Source: Artemisia argyi (lineage: Eukaryota > Streptophyta > Magnoliopsida > Asterales > Asteraceae). Taken from it: a stretch of 64,000 nucleotides of DNA. The stretch is from contig CM060696.1 of the NCBI GenBank assembly GCA_030686995.1, forward strand, positions 112,092,949 to 112,156,948, written 5' to 3'. Of the stretch, positions 1 to 12,642 are shown in pieces; positions within the stretch are counted from its first letter, which is position 1; every line of letters starts with the position of its first letter. The translations under genes were made by a program, and so were the position numbers. The notes beneath the pieces were generated by a model. It saw only the letters and a list, made by a program, of their open reading frames with translations, made no database searches and was not told the DNA's origin.

Positions 1-1260
1 TAAACTATCAATTTTCATGCACAAAAAATATGCCAAATATGGAAATAACCAACGAAGTTAGACACTTCAATCCAAAGACACAGAACACATACCAAATACA
101 TGAACATGAATGACTGATAAGCGTAAAGACAAACAATATTTATAAATCATAAAAAAACATAAATCTGGACAATACCTTTAATGGTGATCGCTTATCTTTT
201 GCAACCGCATAATACTTTTTCATCCATATTTCATAAGCCTGCTCGATTTTTTCTTGGTTTCACTTTTTAGAACTCCTGTATGTTCTAAAAGCTCCAACAT
301 AGCCTACATTGCAAGTGCATAACGTGTGAGTTAGATAAATGTCTACATGGGAGTTCCAGTTATACAAACAATGGAAGACTATTACCGGAATGATTGTCCA
401 ACTTTAGATCCATAACAGGTTCATCTAAACATGCTACTGATAAAAAAAATACATGTTACTGATAAAGTTCCATTATTGACATGGAAACAACTTATATACG
501 ACTTTATTAGTTGATTAGTTCAAAAGTCAAAATCGTCATGCGTTCCTTTGATTGATTTTTGAAGCCTGCAAAAAGAAAATATAGAACTAACATAATCTCA
601 ACAAATAAACCCAATCCAAATAGAAAACGGTTACAGCCAAACTAACATAATCTCAAACAAATTACTGTAAGTAAAAGAAAAATTAGAATAGCCAAGACAA
701 TTGCAAGACTGTACGTACCAAGGGATTATTGGCCCAATTTTCTGCCAGTAACTCAGTTGTTGGGTCTTCACCTACGAAAAATATTAACCAAAAATACCTT
801 AATCCATAAAAAATGTATTTATGTTGCTCATAATCCAGGGTGATCAAATGATTTAGGCGAAAATTTTTGTATCACATGTATAATCTGTTGGGCCTCCACT
901 TTTAGTTCCAAGTTTGTCATCTATAATACCAACAAAAAGACAGCTTACATAAGCTAATTGAAAATTATAAAACTAAAAAATTGCTGATTTACCTATTGGA
1001 AAAAATTGTGAATAACATATCCCATATTCAACTTACTATTCATTTTTGTCAACATTCTCGTTCTTCGAAGTTCAAACTCCAACATATTCGTATGATTTTC
1101 GGCAAAATGTTTCATCTTCCCTCCTAAAATAGCATATAGAATAGATATAAACATATCAGCATTAGAAGTTCCTTACAATATCAGAGCATTTAATCAATAA
1201 TCCATGTTTAGAGTACTTTATTAGTCCAAAATAAACTTTATGTTTGTCTTATTATCATAC
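1..1260 (-). other. Host scaffold with exon-like minus-strand fragments, no intact gene
   Basis: No long reading frame is present. On the minus strand several short stretches look like decayed exons between AG and GT signals. One near 175-310 reads EKIEQAYEIWMKKYYAV after an in-frame stop. One near 1040-1123 reads MKHFAENHTNMLEFELRRTR. One near 720-775 reads DPTTELLAENWANNPL. I do not recognise these peptides. They lie downstream, in the same orientation, of the S3-like exons at 1261-1588, so they may belong to one broken gene. The block at 550-600 is a near copy of the sequence flanking the insertion site of element A. Confidence 0.3.
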
Positions 1261-1588
1261 CTCACAACCCTTTGCTCCATTCCCTATAACAAGCTTCAAA
1301 ACACCATCGCAGGACCTGTATAAAGTTGAATGTATTATCGGTCAATAGTATTATCAAACCTCAAAATTCTATAAGTAATGACAGAAATAAAAAAATGTTT
1401 AGAAACCTGCGAACAAAAAGGCCTCTAAGAAGCTTGTAACACAAAGACTCAGCTTGAGCAATGGCACAGAGCAATGTGTTATTGACTCGTTCAACAAAGA
1501 CTTTAACACTGATTTCAGGGAACTTAAATCGCTACCACTCTATGAAGTCAACTCCCTTATTCTCCTTCTTTTGACTGATTTTTGAAGC
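1261..1588 (-). pseudogene. Ribosomal protein S3-like pseudogene fragment (two exons)
   Basis: On the minus strand, 1588-1407 behaves as an exon. After an in-frame TAG it reads [11 protein letters not shown], then [20 protein letters not shown], and ends at a GT donor. The next exon, 1315-1261, reads CDGVLKLVIGNGAKGCE and joins in the right phase. The order and spacing match the KH-domain part of cytosolic 40S ribosomal protein S3, where the equivalents are [19 protein letters not shown] and GAKGCEV. The stop just before the match, several unlike residues and loss of frame in the next exon-like block show that it cannot make S3. Element A sits at its upstream splice acceptor. A chimeric gene that captured S3 exons is an alternative. 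Confidence 0.65.
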
Positions 1589-1592
1589 CTGC

Positions 1593-4500
1593 TGTAACAC
1601 CCCCAATTCATGGATGCAGCGGAATTCAAACTGGGTGTTACTCGACGGCACAATAGTCACAATAATAGAAAACGAACTCTAATTGAGTCATTTTAAAAGA
1701 TTTATCATTCAAATTGTATAAATATCAGAGATTACAAAATGAGGTCCCAGATGGTTCCATGTTTACAATTTACATTAAATGAGTTTTCGAATGATAATAA
1801 AATTTATAGCCCTCTTGAATATCCGTGCTCCTCCGTGCCAGCCTCGTTCATTATGGACCTGAAATACATGCTTAAAACAGTCAACACAAAGGTTGAGTGG
1901 AATTCGTAGAGTTTGTAGTTAAATCGTTGAACACAATATGTTGGTAGTATGAGTTAATTAGACTCATACTCATGGTTGGAAAACAAAACCGTTATTATTG
2001 CACTAAGCTCATGCAACCAAAGCATTAACATCGAACCAAAAATTGGCATTATAGAAGCCCTACCAAGGTAATATTGCCATTATACCTCTAAATATCAAAT
2101 ATAGTGCATTTGTTTGAACTCGTAGTTGTTCAACACAAATGGGATTCGTCAATCCTAATAGATCTATTCACAATATTCGCGCTCACTATAGCTAGTGACT
2201 AATGGTTCATGATATACGGACTTTGAACATGGCAATCGTTACTTAGTGACAATAAACCATAGTCGGGTAAGCATACAGTAGAAAGCATTGTGTTCGAGTA
2301 GAAAAATAATAGCATGTATCCCCCCCCCATGGGTTTGTAAAATAGTTAAACAATAGAAAGTGGGGCTACGAACTCACCTTAAGTTATATAGCAAGTAGTG
2401 AATGTGATGGTAGAATCGCGAAGGTTTCTACGAGCAACCTATAATAGAATGTTGCGACTTAGGATTGGAGTAAAGAATATGAAGAATTGCCTATATATGT
2501 CTTGCATTTAGTCCATGATGTAGTACTTAGTATAGTGTAAGTCTTTGAATAAAAATGGTTTATGAAACATGTTTAGCTTGTATATCGCTTACTACCGTTC
2601 GGGCCGACATAATTCATAGGTCATGTAGTAAACGTTCGAGGAGCTAGGACACTTTAATTCATAAATCCACAACTCATCTCGACGGTTTACTTTAATGAAC
2701 CCCTCACATGAGGCTCCCTACTATTGTAGTATTTGATAAAATATATATAAGTTTTTGATCCGAAAAGTTACATGTCCAAATAATTGAATAAACTTAGGAA
2801 AATTTACTTTTGGATGAAGATTGTTATTACAATGAGTTTCTTGAGCCTAGTATGAATATTACTTGTAAAGTCTCATGGTTATTTTGATGGAGTAGATCCA
2901 AATTGGATGTTTATGTTGCCATTAACTCTCTAGTTTATGTTTTCGACTTAGAAAGCCATAAGGTCTTTAGCCGTGGCCTTGCCGTGGCTTTGGTCATTGC
3001 TACCATGGTCTTGAGACTCATCCTTGGCCTTAGCCATGGTTTTGGTCTTGGCTTTAGGTCATTAGACCTCTTGGTTTCATTTAACCATAACTATTACATG
3101 GTCATTTGGTCTTAAAATGCGCTGTTAAGAATTTGAAGAAAAATATCACTCGTAAAGCATTTTCAGGGCTCGAGCTTCTTTGTTCCTGAACGAAAACGTC
3201 GTTCTGGACAACTTTCATGTTTTAACTTTTTGATGAATCAGACCAGAAGTGCCACTTTCAAAAAGGTCAGAAAGCTAATAGGTTGTTTTTAGGCAGTTTC
3301 GGCGTTTTGGTTTCGCTAACTTCTTTTGGCCATAATTTTTGACTCGTGTACTCGTTTTAGGTGATTCAAATTGATATGTTTTCCTTTTTAAGTCCTATAT
3401 AACAGTAGGTAAGTGTTTCATATCATGGTTATACTATTTTGGTCGTGGTTCTCAATATAAGTCACTAGTTTCCTTGATTACTTAACATAAGTTAATATAT
3501 AGTTTCCAAAACTTGTTTTAATAGTTTTTATACATCATGAACATAACACAAAGACCATATATAGAATGAATGAAACATAATAAGCATAAAAATGATATTG
3601 AGCAAGAAAGTGTATTAGGGTTTCTTACAACTTTTGGCCTTAATGAAAAGGGAACTCATGAACTAAGACAAGATCTAAATCCTTCAATCGAAAACCCTAG
3701 CTTCCAATCCTTCAACACTACCCTTGCTAACCCTTGCTAGGATTGGTCTAACCTTGTAAGAACCTTATGTGTTCAGCCCCTAACCACCTTGTGTAGCTCC
3801 TAATTCAACCATGGAATCACCAAACAAACTCTTGATTCATGTAGAGACTAACTATGCCTTCAACTTTGGTATGTAACTTATAACTTAGAAATCAAAGGAT
3901 CATGGTTTATGGTTTGTTGTTGGGCGTTTGGAATGAAGAGAAAGGAAAGGATTAGGCTTGTATTTATAGCATGAAGAGGAGGTTAGGAAGGTGCCTAGGA
4001 AGTTTCCTTAAGGAGGTTAGAGACTTAGGATATTTTCCAAGACTTAGTGGCCAAGTTTACTTGCAAAATGTTTAGCTTCCTATGTAAGCTTCCTATCCTT
4101 AACTTAGTGACCAAGAAAATGCCCCATGTGGCTTAAAATTTCGTTCAATGCCTATCTTGGATGACTAGTTATGTGTTTTGATAATATCTTGCTTTTATGG
4201 AGTGAGTTTTGTCCCGGTAGTTGCTAACGGTAAGTCGTTAAGTCATGAAACTTAAAATCGGGTATCCTAAAAATATGAAACTTATAAATATGTTAAAACT
4301 TATTAATATAACCTATCTTAGCATATTTAATGAGTGACAAGTTCTACCGGGTTGCTTAAACGCTGCTAAAACTAGAAACGCGGGTCTAAAACGCGTAATT
4401 CGCGTAAAACGTTGAACTGGAAAACGTAAAATTCCAAAACTTTTGGAATTGTCGTAAAATGAGAGAAAATCATATTTCTATTGTTTATAGTGTTTTATGG

Positions 4501-4721
4501 GTATATCGGGATGCTGAAATGACGTTTAAACCTAAAAGTAAATCTCAGACACGGTTTCGTGATTTTTGCAGAAATGATCCGAAGAGTGTCAAACTCTCGG
4601 ATTATCATTAAAATAGTTTAACTTACAAAAATATGAAATAAAACTTTCGGTAGTGAATAGTAAAAATGAATAGTAAAAATTTTCAGGAATAGAAATTAAC
4701 CTGAAAATGCGAATTGTTACA
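1593..4721 (-). repeat. Element A 3' LTR
   Basis: This intact LTR runs TGTAACACCCCC to AATTGTTACA in plus-strand terms. It is almost identical to the other LTR over the stretches compared, so the insertion is fairly young. A 9-bp inverted stem lies at its PBS-proximal terminus (GTAACACCC at 1594-1602, GGGTGTTAC at 1633-1641). The 70-codon plus-strand frame at 2903-3115 recurs in the other LTR only because the LTR is duplicated; it lies in a low-complexity stretch of ggtcttggctt-like repeats and is not treated as a gene. Confidence 0.9.
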
Positions 4722-4738
4722 GTCTCTACCCCTTAAGG
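4722..4738 (-). other. Element A polypurine tract
   Basis: Directly next to the 3' LTR the minus strand reads ccttaaggggtagagac, a purine-rich run in the place expected for plus-strand DNA priming. Confidence 0.6.
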
Positions 4739-7077
4739 GAACTTCATCCCGAAGTTCTATGTGTGTTATATGTTGGAGTGGTGTCGATGAAAAGGTGTGG
4801 TTACTTATGAGGACTAGAGTCTGGGATTACCAGTGATGTAGTTTGATTTGTCTCAGAATACGGTGTGTCAATAGAGATTGATAACATAATTGAATATCAG
4901 TAGAGATCCATATAATAGTCGAATATCAAAGGAAATTGCTATAGCAGTCGAATATTAATAGAAATTGATATAGTAGTTGTACAAAAATTGATATAGTTGA
5001 ATATCAAATAGAAATTGATATAGTTGTCAAGTATCAATAGCAATTGATATAGTAGTTGAACAACAATAGCAATTGACATAGGAATCCAATAAATGGAAAT
5101 TTTATAGTAGTCGAATATCATTAGTAATCGATATAGTAGTTGAATATCAATGGAAATTGGGATAGTAGTTGCAATCATAGTTTAGTAAGTAATCTGTTGT
5201 TGTACCTAGTGTTTATTGACTTCATACTTATGTTATTTCGGATACAAATAAGCCCACTTGTTTATAATTCTTTATTTACATAGCGAGGCATCCCAAACAA
5301 TGTAAATAGGGGAATATAAACTTATGGTTCGGTGATTTACAATTTCTTTATTTAAATGAAAAGGCATCCCAATCCATTCAAATAATTACAAATCATCCTA
5401 CTTAAGAATTCCCAACACAACATTCATACTTAGCCGGTGCGTTACAAGGTAGTGTATTACAAGATGATACTGGTGTTCCAAAAGTACAAGATGAATATTC
5501 AATCTTTTAAAGCTGATGAGGGTGCTTATGGTGTAACTAAGGATGATTTGAGCTTTTAAAAGTGCATCAAGATCTGTTAATGAGCTTGTGGTTGCAACGG
5601 TTGTGAAGATAATGATGTGATATATTGATGAACAAAAGTGTGTAGTGTATGCTTAACATTAATATTCTTAGGTATAGATGTTGAGCTTGCTTTGAAAATC
5701 TTAAGAGATTTTAAAGGTTTATGACGGAATGGTATTCTTAGGACCTAAACAGGATAGTACTTCTACGGGATGGAGAGAAGAATTGATAACTATCCCAAGA
5801 TAGTAGTTTGGATTATCTTATAAATGAAAACTTTCAAGAATGAAATTAGGTAGTACAAATAAGGTGTTAAGATTTCGCTGAGTGGTAAGACACTATCGTG
5901 TCTCTAGATTGTTTTAATGAATTCTGGTGGTTTATTGAGTTCAAGTAGGAAATTAACCTGAACATAACCCTAGTACAACTATTCTCAGTATTTGAAAATT
6001 TTAAGTCGAACATAGTTAGTCAGACGATGTTTCACTGCCCCTAGGTTAAATATAGGTGACTAGTCTATATTTAGCCGAGGTTCAATAAAATTTTCAAATA
6101 CCTAAATTAGGCATACTTTTGATATGTCCGTTGCTTTTGGGAAACTGTCCACTAAACAAAGGCGATGTCAAACAATTCAGTTGCAAGTCCCGCCCATACA
6201 AGACTTGTAACCTATGTTTTCACATTCCATTGCATAGAAGATAGTACGGGTAGATATGTGTGGAAAGGAAGTTTTAAGTAGTTCTAAAACAGTCCATACT
6301 TGGCCAGGATCACAAACTTTTAACAATGAAGGTTTCATAAGAAAACTTTGATGAATGTAGAGAAACTTCAGCTTTTGTAGATGATGGATTAGTTTATCCT
6401 TTAGAAATCTCATATTTCTATTATGAAATCGATAGATTGTGATGGGTTTTTGATATCATATGAAATGATATTGATGAGGTGATGGAATAATTCCAGAGAC
6501 CATTGCATAAATCACAATGTCTCGGAAGTAGATTAGACCATTGTGCAATTCACAATGTCTGGGAAGTAGGTTAGACCATTGTGTGACTCAAAACATTTGA
6601 GAAATTATTAAGACCATTGTATCATACAATGTCCGGGAAATAGAAAAGACCATTGTAATTAGTTACAACGTCTTGGACATAAAATGCTGGAGTAGGAACA
6701 TGGTTGGGAGAATGTGGTTGTGCTGAAATGCCCTAGAATAGGCATGTGCAGATATGTTTAGATAAAATGATTGAAAATAACTCGAATGTATATATCAATA
6801 TACTTATATATGTTCGTGCAGTGTAGAATGCCTAGTGTGTATATATCAATATACTTATATGTTCATGTAGCATAAAATGCTTACGGGGAAATGTGCAATT
6901 ATGTTAAGGGTACATATATCAATATGCAATTATGTTTTGTGTAGTATAAAATGCTTAATAAGTCCATAATCGTCTGGAGGATGAAAGGCACGGAGAGCGA
7001 AAGGCTATAAAAATGTTTTTGCTTGTAAGTGTGGTTATAGTTTAGGTCTCAATTAGACCCGTTTCTCTATAATCATG
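4739..7077 (-). other. Element A interior, non-coding, with degenerate tandem repeats
   Basis: No domain of a retrotransposon polyprotein is visible in any frame; the longest frames are under 80 codons. Three blocks of imperfect repeats stand out. At 4868-5180 units resemble gaatatcaatagaaattgatatagtagtt. At 6490-6670 units resemble agaccattgtgcaattcacaatgtctggga. At 6785-6960 units resemble tatatatcaatatacttatatgttc. The 78-codon minus-strand frame at 6177-6413 resembles nothing I know. The region may be a spacer that lets a non-autonomous genome be packaged. Confidence 0.6.
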
Positions 7078-7089
7078 GCTCTGGTACCA
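7078..7089 (-). other. Element A primer-binding site (initiator Met-tRNA)
   Basis: The minus strand reads TGGTACCAGAGC three bases after the LTR end, one base different from the usual plant initiator-Met PBS TGGTATCAGAGC. It fixes the orientation of the element. Confidence 0.85.
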
Positions 7090-8289
7090 ATCTGTAACAC
7101 CCCCAATTCATGGATGCAGCGGAATTCAAACTGGGTGTTACTCGACGGCACAATAGTCACAATAATAGAAGACGAAATCTAATTGAGTCGTTTTAAAAGA
7201 TTTATCATTCAAATTGTATAAATATCAGAGATTACAAAATGAGGTCCCAGATGGTTCCATGTTTACAATTTACATTAAATGAGTTTTCGAATGATAATAA
7301 AATTTATAGCCCTCTTGAATATCCGTGCTCCTCCGTGCCAGCCTCGTTCATTATGGACCTGAAATACATGCTTAAAACAGTCAACACAAAGGTTGAGTGG
7401 AATTCATAGAGTTTGTAGTTAAATCGTTGAACACAATATGTTGGTAGTATGAGTTAATTAGACTCATACTCATGGTTGGAAAACAAAACCGTTATTATTG
7501 CACTAAGCTCATGCAACCAAAGCATTAACATCAAACAAAAAATTGGCATTATAGAAGCCCTACCAAGGTAATATTGCCATTATACCTCTAAATATCAAAT
7601 ATAGTGCATTTGTTTGAACTCATAGTTGTTCAACACAAATGGGATTCATCAATCCCAATAGATCTATTCACAATATTCGCGCTCACTATAGCTAGTGACT
7701 AATGGTTCATGATACAGGGACTTCGAACATGAATATCGTTAGTTAGTGACAATAAAACATAGTTGGGTAAGCATACAGTAGAAAGCATTGTGTTCGAGTA
7801 GAAAAATAATAGCATGTATCCCCCCATGGGTTTGTAAAATAGTTAAACAATAGAAAGTGGAGCTACGAACTCACCTTAAGTTATATAGCAAGTAGTGAAT
7901 GTGATGGTCGAATGGCGAAGGTTTCTACGAGCAACCTATAATAGAATGTTGCGACTTAGGATTGGAGTAAAGAATATAAAGAATTGTCTATATATGTCTT
8001 GCATTTAGTCCATGATGTAGTACTTAGTATAGTGTAAGTCTTTGAATAAAAATGGTTTATGAAACATGTATAGCTTGTATATCGCTTACTACCGTTCGGG
8101 CCGACATAATTCAGAGGTCATGTAGTAAACGTTCGAGGAGATAGGACACTTTAATTCGTAAATCCACAACTCATCTCGACGGTTTACTTTAATGAACCCC
8201 TCACATGAGGCTCCCTACTATTGTAGTATTTGATAAAATATATATAAGTTTTTGATCCGAAAAGTTACATGTCCAAATAATTGAATAAA

Positions 8290-9749
8290 GAGTAAATTAC
8301 ATGAATGGTCCCTGTGGTTTGACGAAAATTTCACCTATAGTCCCTCAAACTTAAAAGTTGCATGTATGGTCCCTGTCACTGCCAAAGAATAACATGGATG
8401 GTCCCTCAGACTAACTGTCGTTAGTTTTTCAGTTAGTCCATTTGCACCGTTAGTCCTTTAACGACCGTTTGCAACAAACATTTGCACTGTTAGTCCTTTA
8501 ACGAAAAAAATTTTAAATTTTGCGAAAAATTAATATTTGACTAAATAAAATGCGTATTTTTTTAAAAATTAATCTTTATAAAAAAATGCGTATTTTTTTG
8601 AAAAAATTAATTTTTTTATAAAAGTGAATGCGCATTTTAAAAAAAAAATAATTTTTATAAAAAAAATATTTTTTTAAAATAAATTTTCTTACGTTTTTGT
8701 CCGTTTTTCTTATGTTTTTCCATTTTTCATACGTTTTTTACGTTACATAAGTTTTTGTCCGTTTTTATACGTTTTGGCCTGGTTTCTTACATTTTCATCC
8801 GTTTTTATACGTTTGTATCCGTTTTCGTTCATTTTTATACGTTTTTTTCTTACATTTTCATCCGTTTTAAAAAAATAATTTACTAAGTATGTTGCGTATC
8901 TTTAGCTTTACCCCAAATTTTAAAGATATATAGGAAAAAAATAATAAGAAAAAAAAAAAAAAAAAAATTATAAGAAAACCAAATTTAAACAAATTTAGGG
9001 AAAAAAAACGTATGAAAACGGGAAAAAAATGTAAGAAAAATGGACAAAAATGTAAGAAAAACGGACAAAAACGTCTGAAAATGAAAAACGTAAGAAAAAC
9101 GGACAAAAACGCATGAAAAATAGACGAAAATATAAGAAACTAGGCAAAAATGTAAGAAAAAAGGACAAAAATGTATAAAAACCAACAAAGAAAAACGTAT
9201 GAAAAATGGAAAAACATAAGAAAAACGGACAAAAACGTAAGAAATTTAAAAAAAAAATAATTTATTTATGAAAATTAATTTTTTTTTAAAAATGCGCATT
9301 CACTTTTATAAAAAAATTAACTTAAATTTTTTTTTTTTTTAAATACGCATTTTTTTATAAAGATTAATTTTTAAAAAAATACGCATTTAAAAAAAAAATA
9401 ATTATTATTGATAAAAAAAATTAATTTTTTACGCAAATATTAATTTTTTTTTAAAATGCAAAATTTAATTTTTCAGTCAAATATTTGTATTTTATTCAGT
9501 CAAATATTAATTTTTCGCAAAATTTAAATTTTTTTCGTTAAAGGACTAACATTGCAAATGTTTGATGCAAACGGTCGTTAAAGGACTAACGGTGCAAATG
9601 GACTAACTGAAAAACTAACGACAGTTAGTCTGAGGGACCATCCATGTTATTCTTTGGCAGCGACAGGGACCATACATGCAACTTTTAAGTTTGAGGGACT
9701 GTAGGTGAAATTTTCGTCAAACCACAGGGACCATTCATGTAATTTACTC
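8290..9749. mobile_element. MULE-like foldback transposon, non-autonomous
   Basis: The termini are inverted copies beginning GAGTAAATTACATGAATGG, followed by the TCCCTGTGGTTTG block common in plant Mutator-like TIRs. A perfect 9-bp target duplication, ttgaataaa (8281-8289 and 9750-9758), is the size made by Mutator transposases. The arms match for at least 240 bp with few mismatches, and the inversion continues through AT-rich repeats of acgtttttgtccg type to a centre near 9020, so most of the 1460 bp can fold into one hairpin. No transposase frame exists; the minus-strand frames at 8867-9188 are low-complexity translations of the repeats. Confidence 0.88.
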
Positions 9750-11249
9750 TTGAATAAACTTAGGAAAGTTTACTTTTGGATGAAGATTGTTATTACAATG
9801 AGTTTCTTGAGCCTAGTATGAATATTACTTGTAAAGTCTCATGGTTATTTTGATGGAGTAGATCCAAATTGGATGTTTATGTTGCCATTAACTCTCTAGT
9901 TTATGTTTTCGACTTAGAAAGCCATAAGGTCTTTAGCCGTGGCCTTGCCGTGGTTTTGGTCATTGCTACCATGGTCTTGAGACTCATCCTTGGCCTTAGC
10001 CATGATTTTGGTCTTGGATTTAGGTTATTAGACCTCTTGGTTTCATTTAACCATAACTATTACATGGTCATTTGGTCTTAAAATGGGCTGTTAAGAATTT
10101 GAAGAAAAATATCACTCGTAAAGCGTTTTCAGGGCTCGAGCTTCTTTGTTCCTGAACGAAAACGTCGTTCCGGACAACTTTCGTGTTTTAACTTTTTGAT
10201 GAATCGGACCATAAGTACCACTTTCAAAAAAGTCAGAATGCTAACAGGTTGTTTTTAGGCAGTTTCGGCGTTTTGGTTTCGCTAACTTCTTTTGGCCATA
10301 ACTTTTGACTCGTGTACTCGTTTTAGGTGATTCAAATTGATATGTTTTCCTTTTTAATTCCTCTATAACAGTAGGTAAGTGTTTCATATCATGGTTATAC
10401 TATTTTGGTCATGGTTCTCAATATAAGTCACTAGTTTCCTTGATTACTTAACATAAGTTAATATATAGTTTCCAAAACTTGTTTTAATAGTTTTTATACA
10501 TCATGAACATAACACAAAGACCATATATAGAATGAATGGAACATAATAAGCATGAAAATGATATTGAGCAAGAAAGTGTATTAGATCAAGGGTCCTAACA
10601 GGTTTCTTACAACTTTTGGCCTTAATGAAAAGGGAACTCATGAACTAAGACAAGATCTAAATCCTTCAATCGAAAACCCTAGCTTCCAATCCTTCAACAC
10701 TACCCTTGCTAACCCTTGCTAGGCTTGGTCTAACCTTTTAAGAACCTTATGTGTTCAGCCCCTAACCACCTTGTGTAGCTCCTAATTCAACTATGGAATC
10801 ACCAAACAAACTCTTGATTCATGTAGAGACTAACTATGCCTTCAACTTTGGTATGTAACTTATAACTTAGAAATCAAAGGATCATGGTTTATGGATTTGT
10901 TGTTGGGCGTTTGGAATGAAGAGAAAGGAAAGGATTAGGCTTGTATTTATAGCATGAAGAGGAGGTTAGGAAGGTGCCTAGGAAGTTTCCTTGAGGAGGT
11001 TAGAGACTTAGGATATTTTCCAAGACTTAGTGGCAAAGTTTACTTGCAAAATGTTTAGCTTCCTATGTAAGCTTCCTATCCTTAACTTAGTGACCAAGAA
11101 AACGCCCCATGTGGCTTAAAATTTCGTTCAATGCCTATCTTGGATGACTAGTTATGTGTTTTGATAATGCCTTGCTTTTATGGAGTGAGTTTTGTCCCGA
11201 TAATCGCTAACGGTAAGTCGTTAAGTCATGAAACTTAAAATCGGGTATC

Positions 11250-12642
11250 TGATGAGGTGAAAAATGATCCGTTTTTAAGGGGTCATTTAAGCCCGAATCC
11301 GAATTTATTTGATCAAATATTGCCCTAAATCGTTCCTTTTGTGATTTTAGGTACTTTGGGAGAGAAATCTGGAAAAGGAAGCAATTCGGACGTTTTTGGA
11401 GCATAAAAATGAAGAAAACGCCAAAGTCTTAATTTTCCATGCTGGGAACAGTAGGTGACGGCGTCAAGAGCAAATTTCATGAAAATCCATGACGATCCAG
11501 AGAAGATTTGATGGCGTCACGTAGGAAGGGCTTCAATAGTAAAAGAGTCATGACGGCCTGGAAACATATAAGTCTTGACGACGTCAGAAGTAGATCTTGG
11601 CAGTCCGAGAAGAGTTTTGGCGGCGAGGTGACGGCGTCACATGTTTCTTCTTGACGCCGTCAAACCCATTTTTCTATATATAGTTTTCTAATTTTTCACA
11701 TAAAAGGGAGAAGTTTTGGGAGAAACCCTAAGTACGATTTTGGTGTAACTTTACAGGTTTTTCAAGGGTTCCAACCCCTTGATACCTTGCATGATTAATC
11801 AAGATAAGTGTTCTTCTAATTCAATCAATATGTCTATGTGTTGGTTGTCTATATCATGTTCTTGTCTTAATTCTATCATGCTAGGCTAGATCTCTTTTGT
11901 GTTTGCTTAGATCTAATGAAACCTAGATATTGATTATGTGTTGATTACTTGTTTATTCTTGTCATGGATGAATGATTTATATGTTAGGCTTAAGAAAACT
12001 AGCAGATCTCCAATTGGTAACATGCTTGAACGTCTTAAGAAACATGAACCAACGCGCACTAGGTCTTTATTGGTTGTATTTAATGCATGAGCCACTGTTT
12101 ACAATCCATATAGTTGTGCTGTGCATGGTGTAGGAGGAGATAAGAGCTCATAGAATTGGGGAGTTATGTGTGCCACCCCATAAATGGTATTAAGGAATAC
12201 AATCCGTCATCCATACAATTATAACAAGTAATTAACGTGTAAAAGATATCTAGGGAGTAATGAAATCTAAGTAAACACATTTTCTCCAATTACTGCTCAC
12301 AACTTTAGTATAATTTAGCTTATTTTCATTTATAGTACTTTATTTTGATTGCATCTTAGTTTTGGGTTAGTTGAATAACAACTAATTCCGCCCATTCTTC
12401 CAAAACCCGAGATTTTTACTTGCTTTCTAAAAAATATAAAAACACAAAAATAATCATCCCTCACCTTTAGAACTAGTATTTAGGCTTTCTAATCCTAGCG
12501 ACACTATTCCTAAGCTGAACGATCAATCCCCCGGTACTTGTCACTATACTATACTACAACGATCAGGTACACTGCCTGGTGGGGGTTGTAAGCTTCTCGA
12601 GATCCCTCGGGAGGTAAAGCCTGTTGCGATTCCCACGCATCA
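11250..12642 (+). mobile_element. Solo LTR B1
   Basis: The 1393-bp sequence starts TGATGAGGTG, ends CGCATCA and is flanked by the target duplication gtatc (11245-11249, 12643-12647). The empty site is visible in the 3' LTR of element A. There is no interior or second LTR, so it is the product of recombination between LTRs. A TATA sequence ctatatatag at 11674-11683 is preceded by five near-palindromic TGACGNCGTCA motifs (11456-11662), which gives the transcription direction. A homologous solo LTR lies inverted at 26317-27665. Confidence 0.9.
11456..11662 (+). promoter_or_regulatory. Array of TGACGNCGTCA palindromes upstream of a TATA box in LTR B1
   Basis: Copies lie at 11456-11466 (TGACGGCGTCA), about 11510-11519 (TGATGGCGTCA), 11576-11586 (TGACGACGTCA), 11629-11639 (TGACGGCGTCA) and 11652-11662 (TGACGCCGTCA). 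Each has two inverted TGAC half sites, as bound by plant TGA-type bZIP factors at as-1-like elements. The ctatatatag TATA starts 11 bases after the last copy. Use as a U3 enhancer is inferred. Confidence 0.55.

Noticed and set aside
2903..3115. 70-codon plus-strand frame repeated at 9869-10081 with nearly the same protein
   Set aside because: The repetition comes from the two LTRs of element A. The stretch is low-complexity (ggtcttggcttt-like) and antisense to the element.
8867..9188. Phe-rich minus-strand frames resembling membrane proteins
   Set aside because: They are translations of the AT-rich repeats in the foldback transposon arm.
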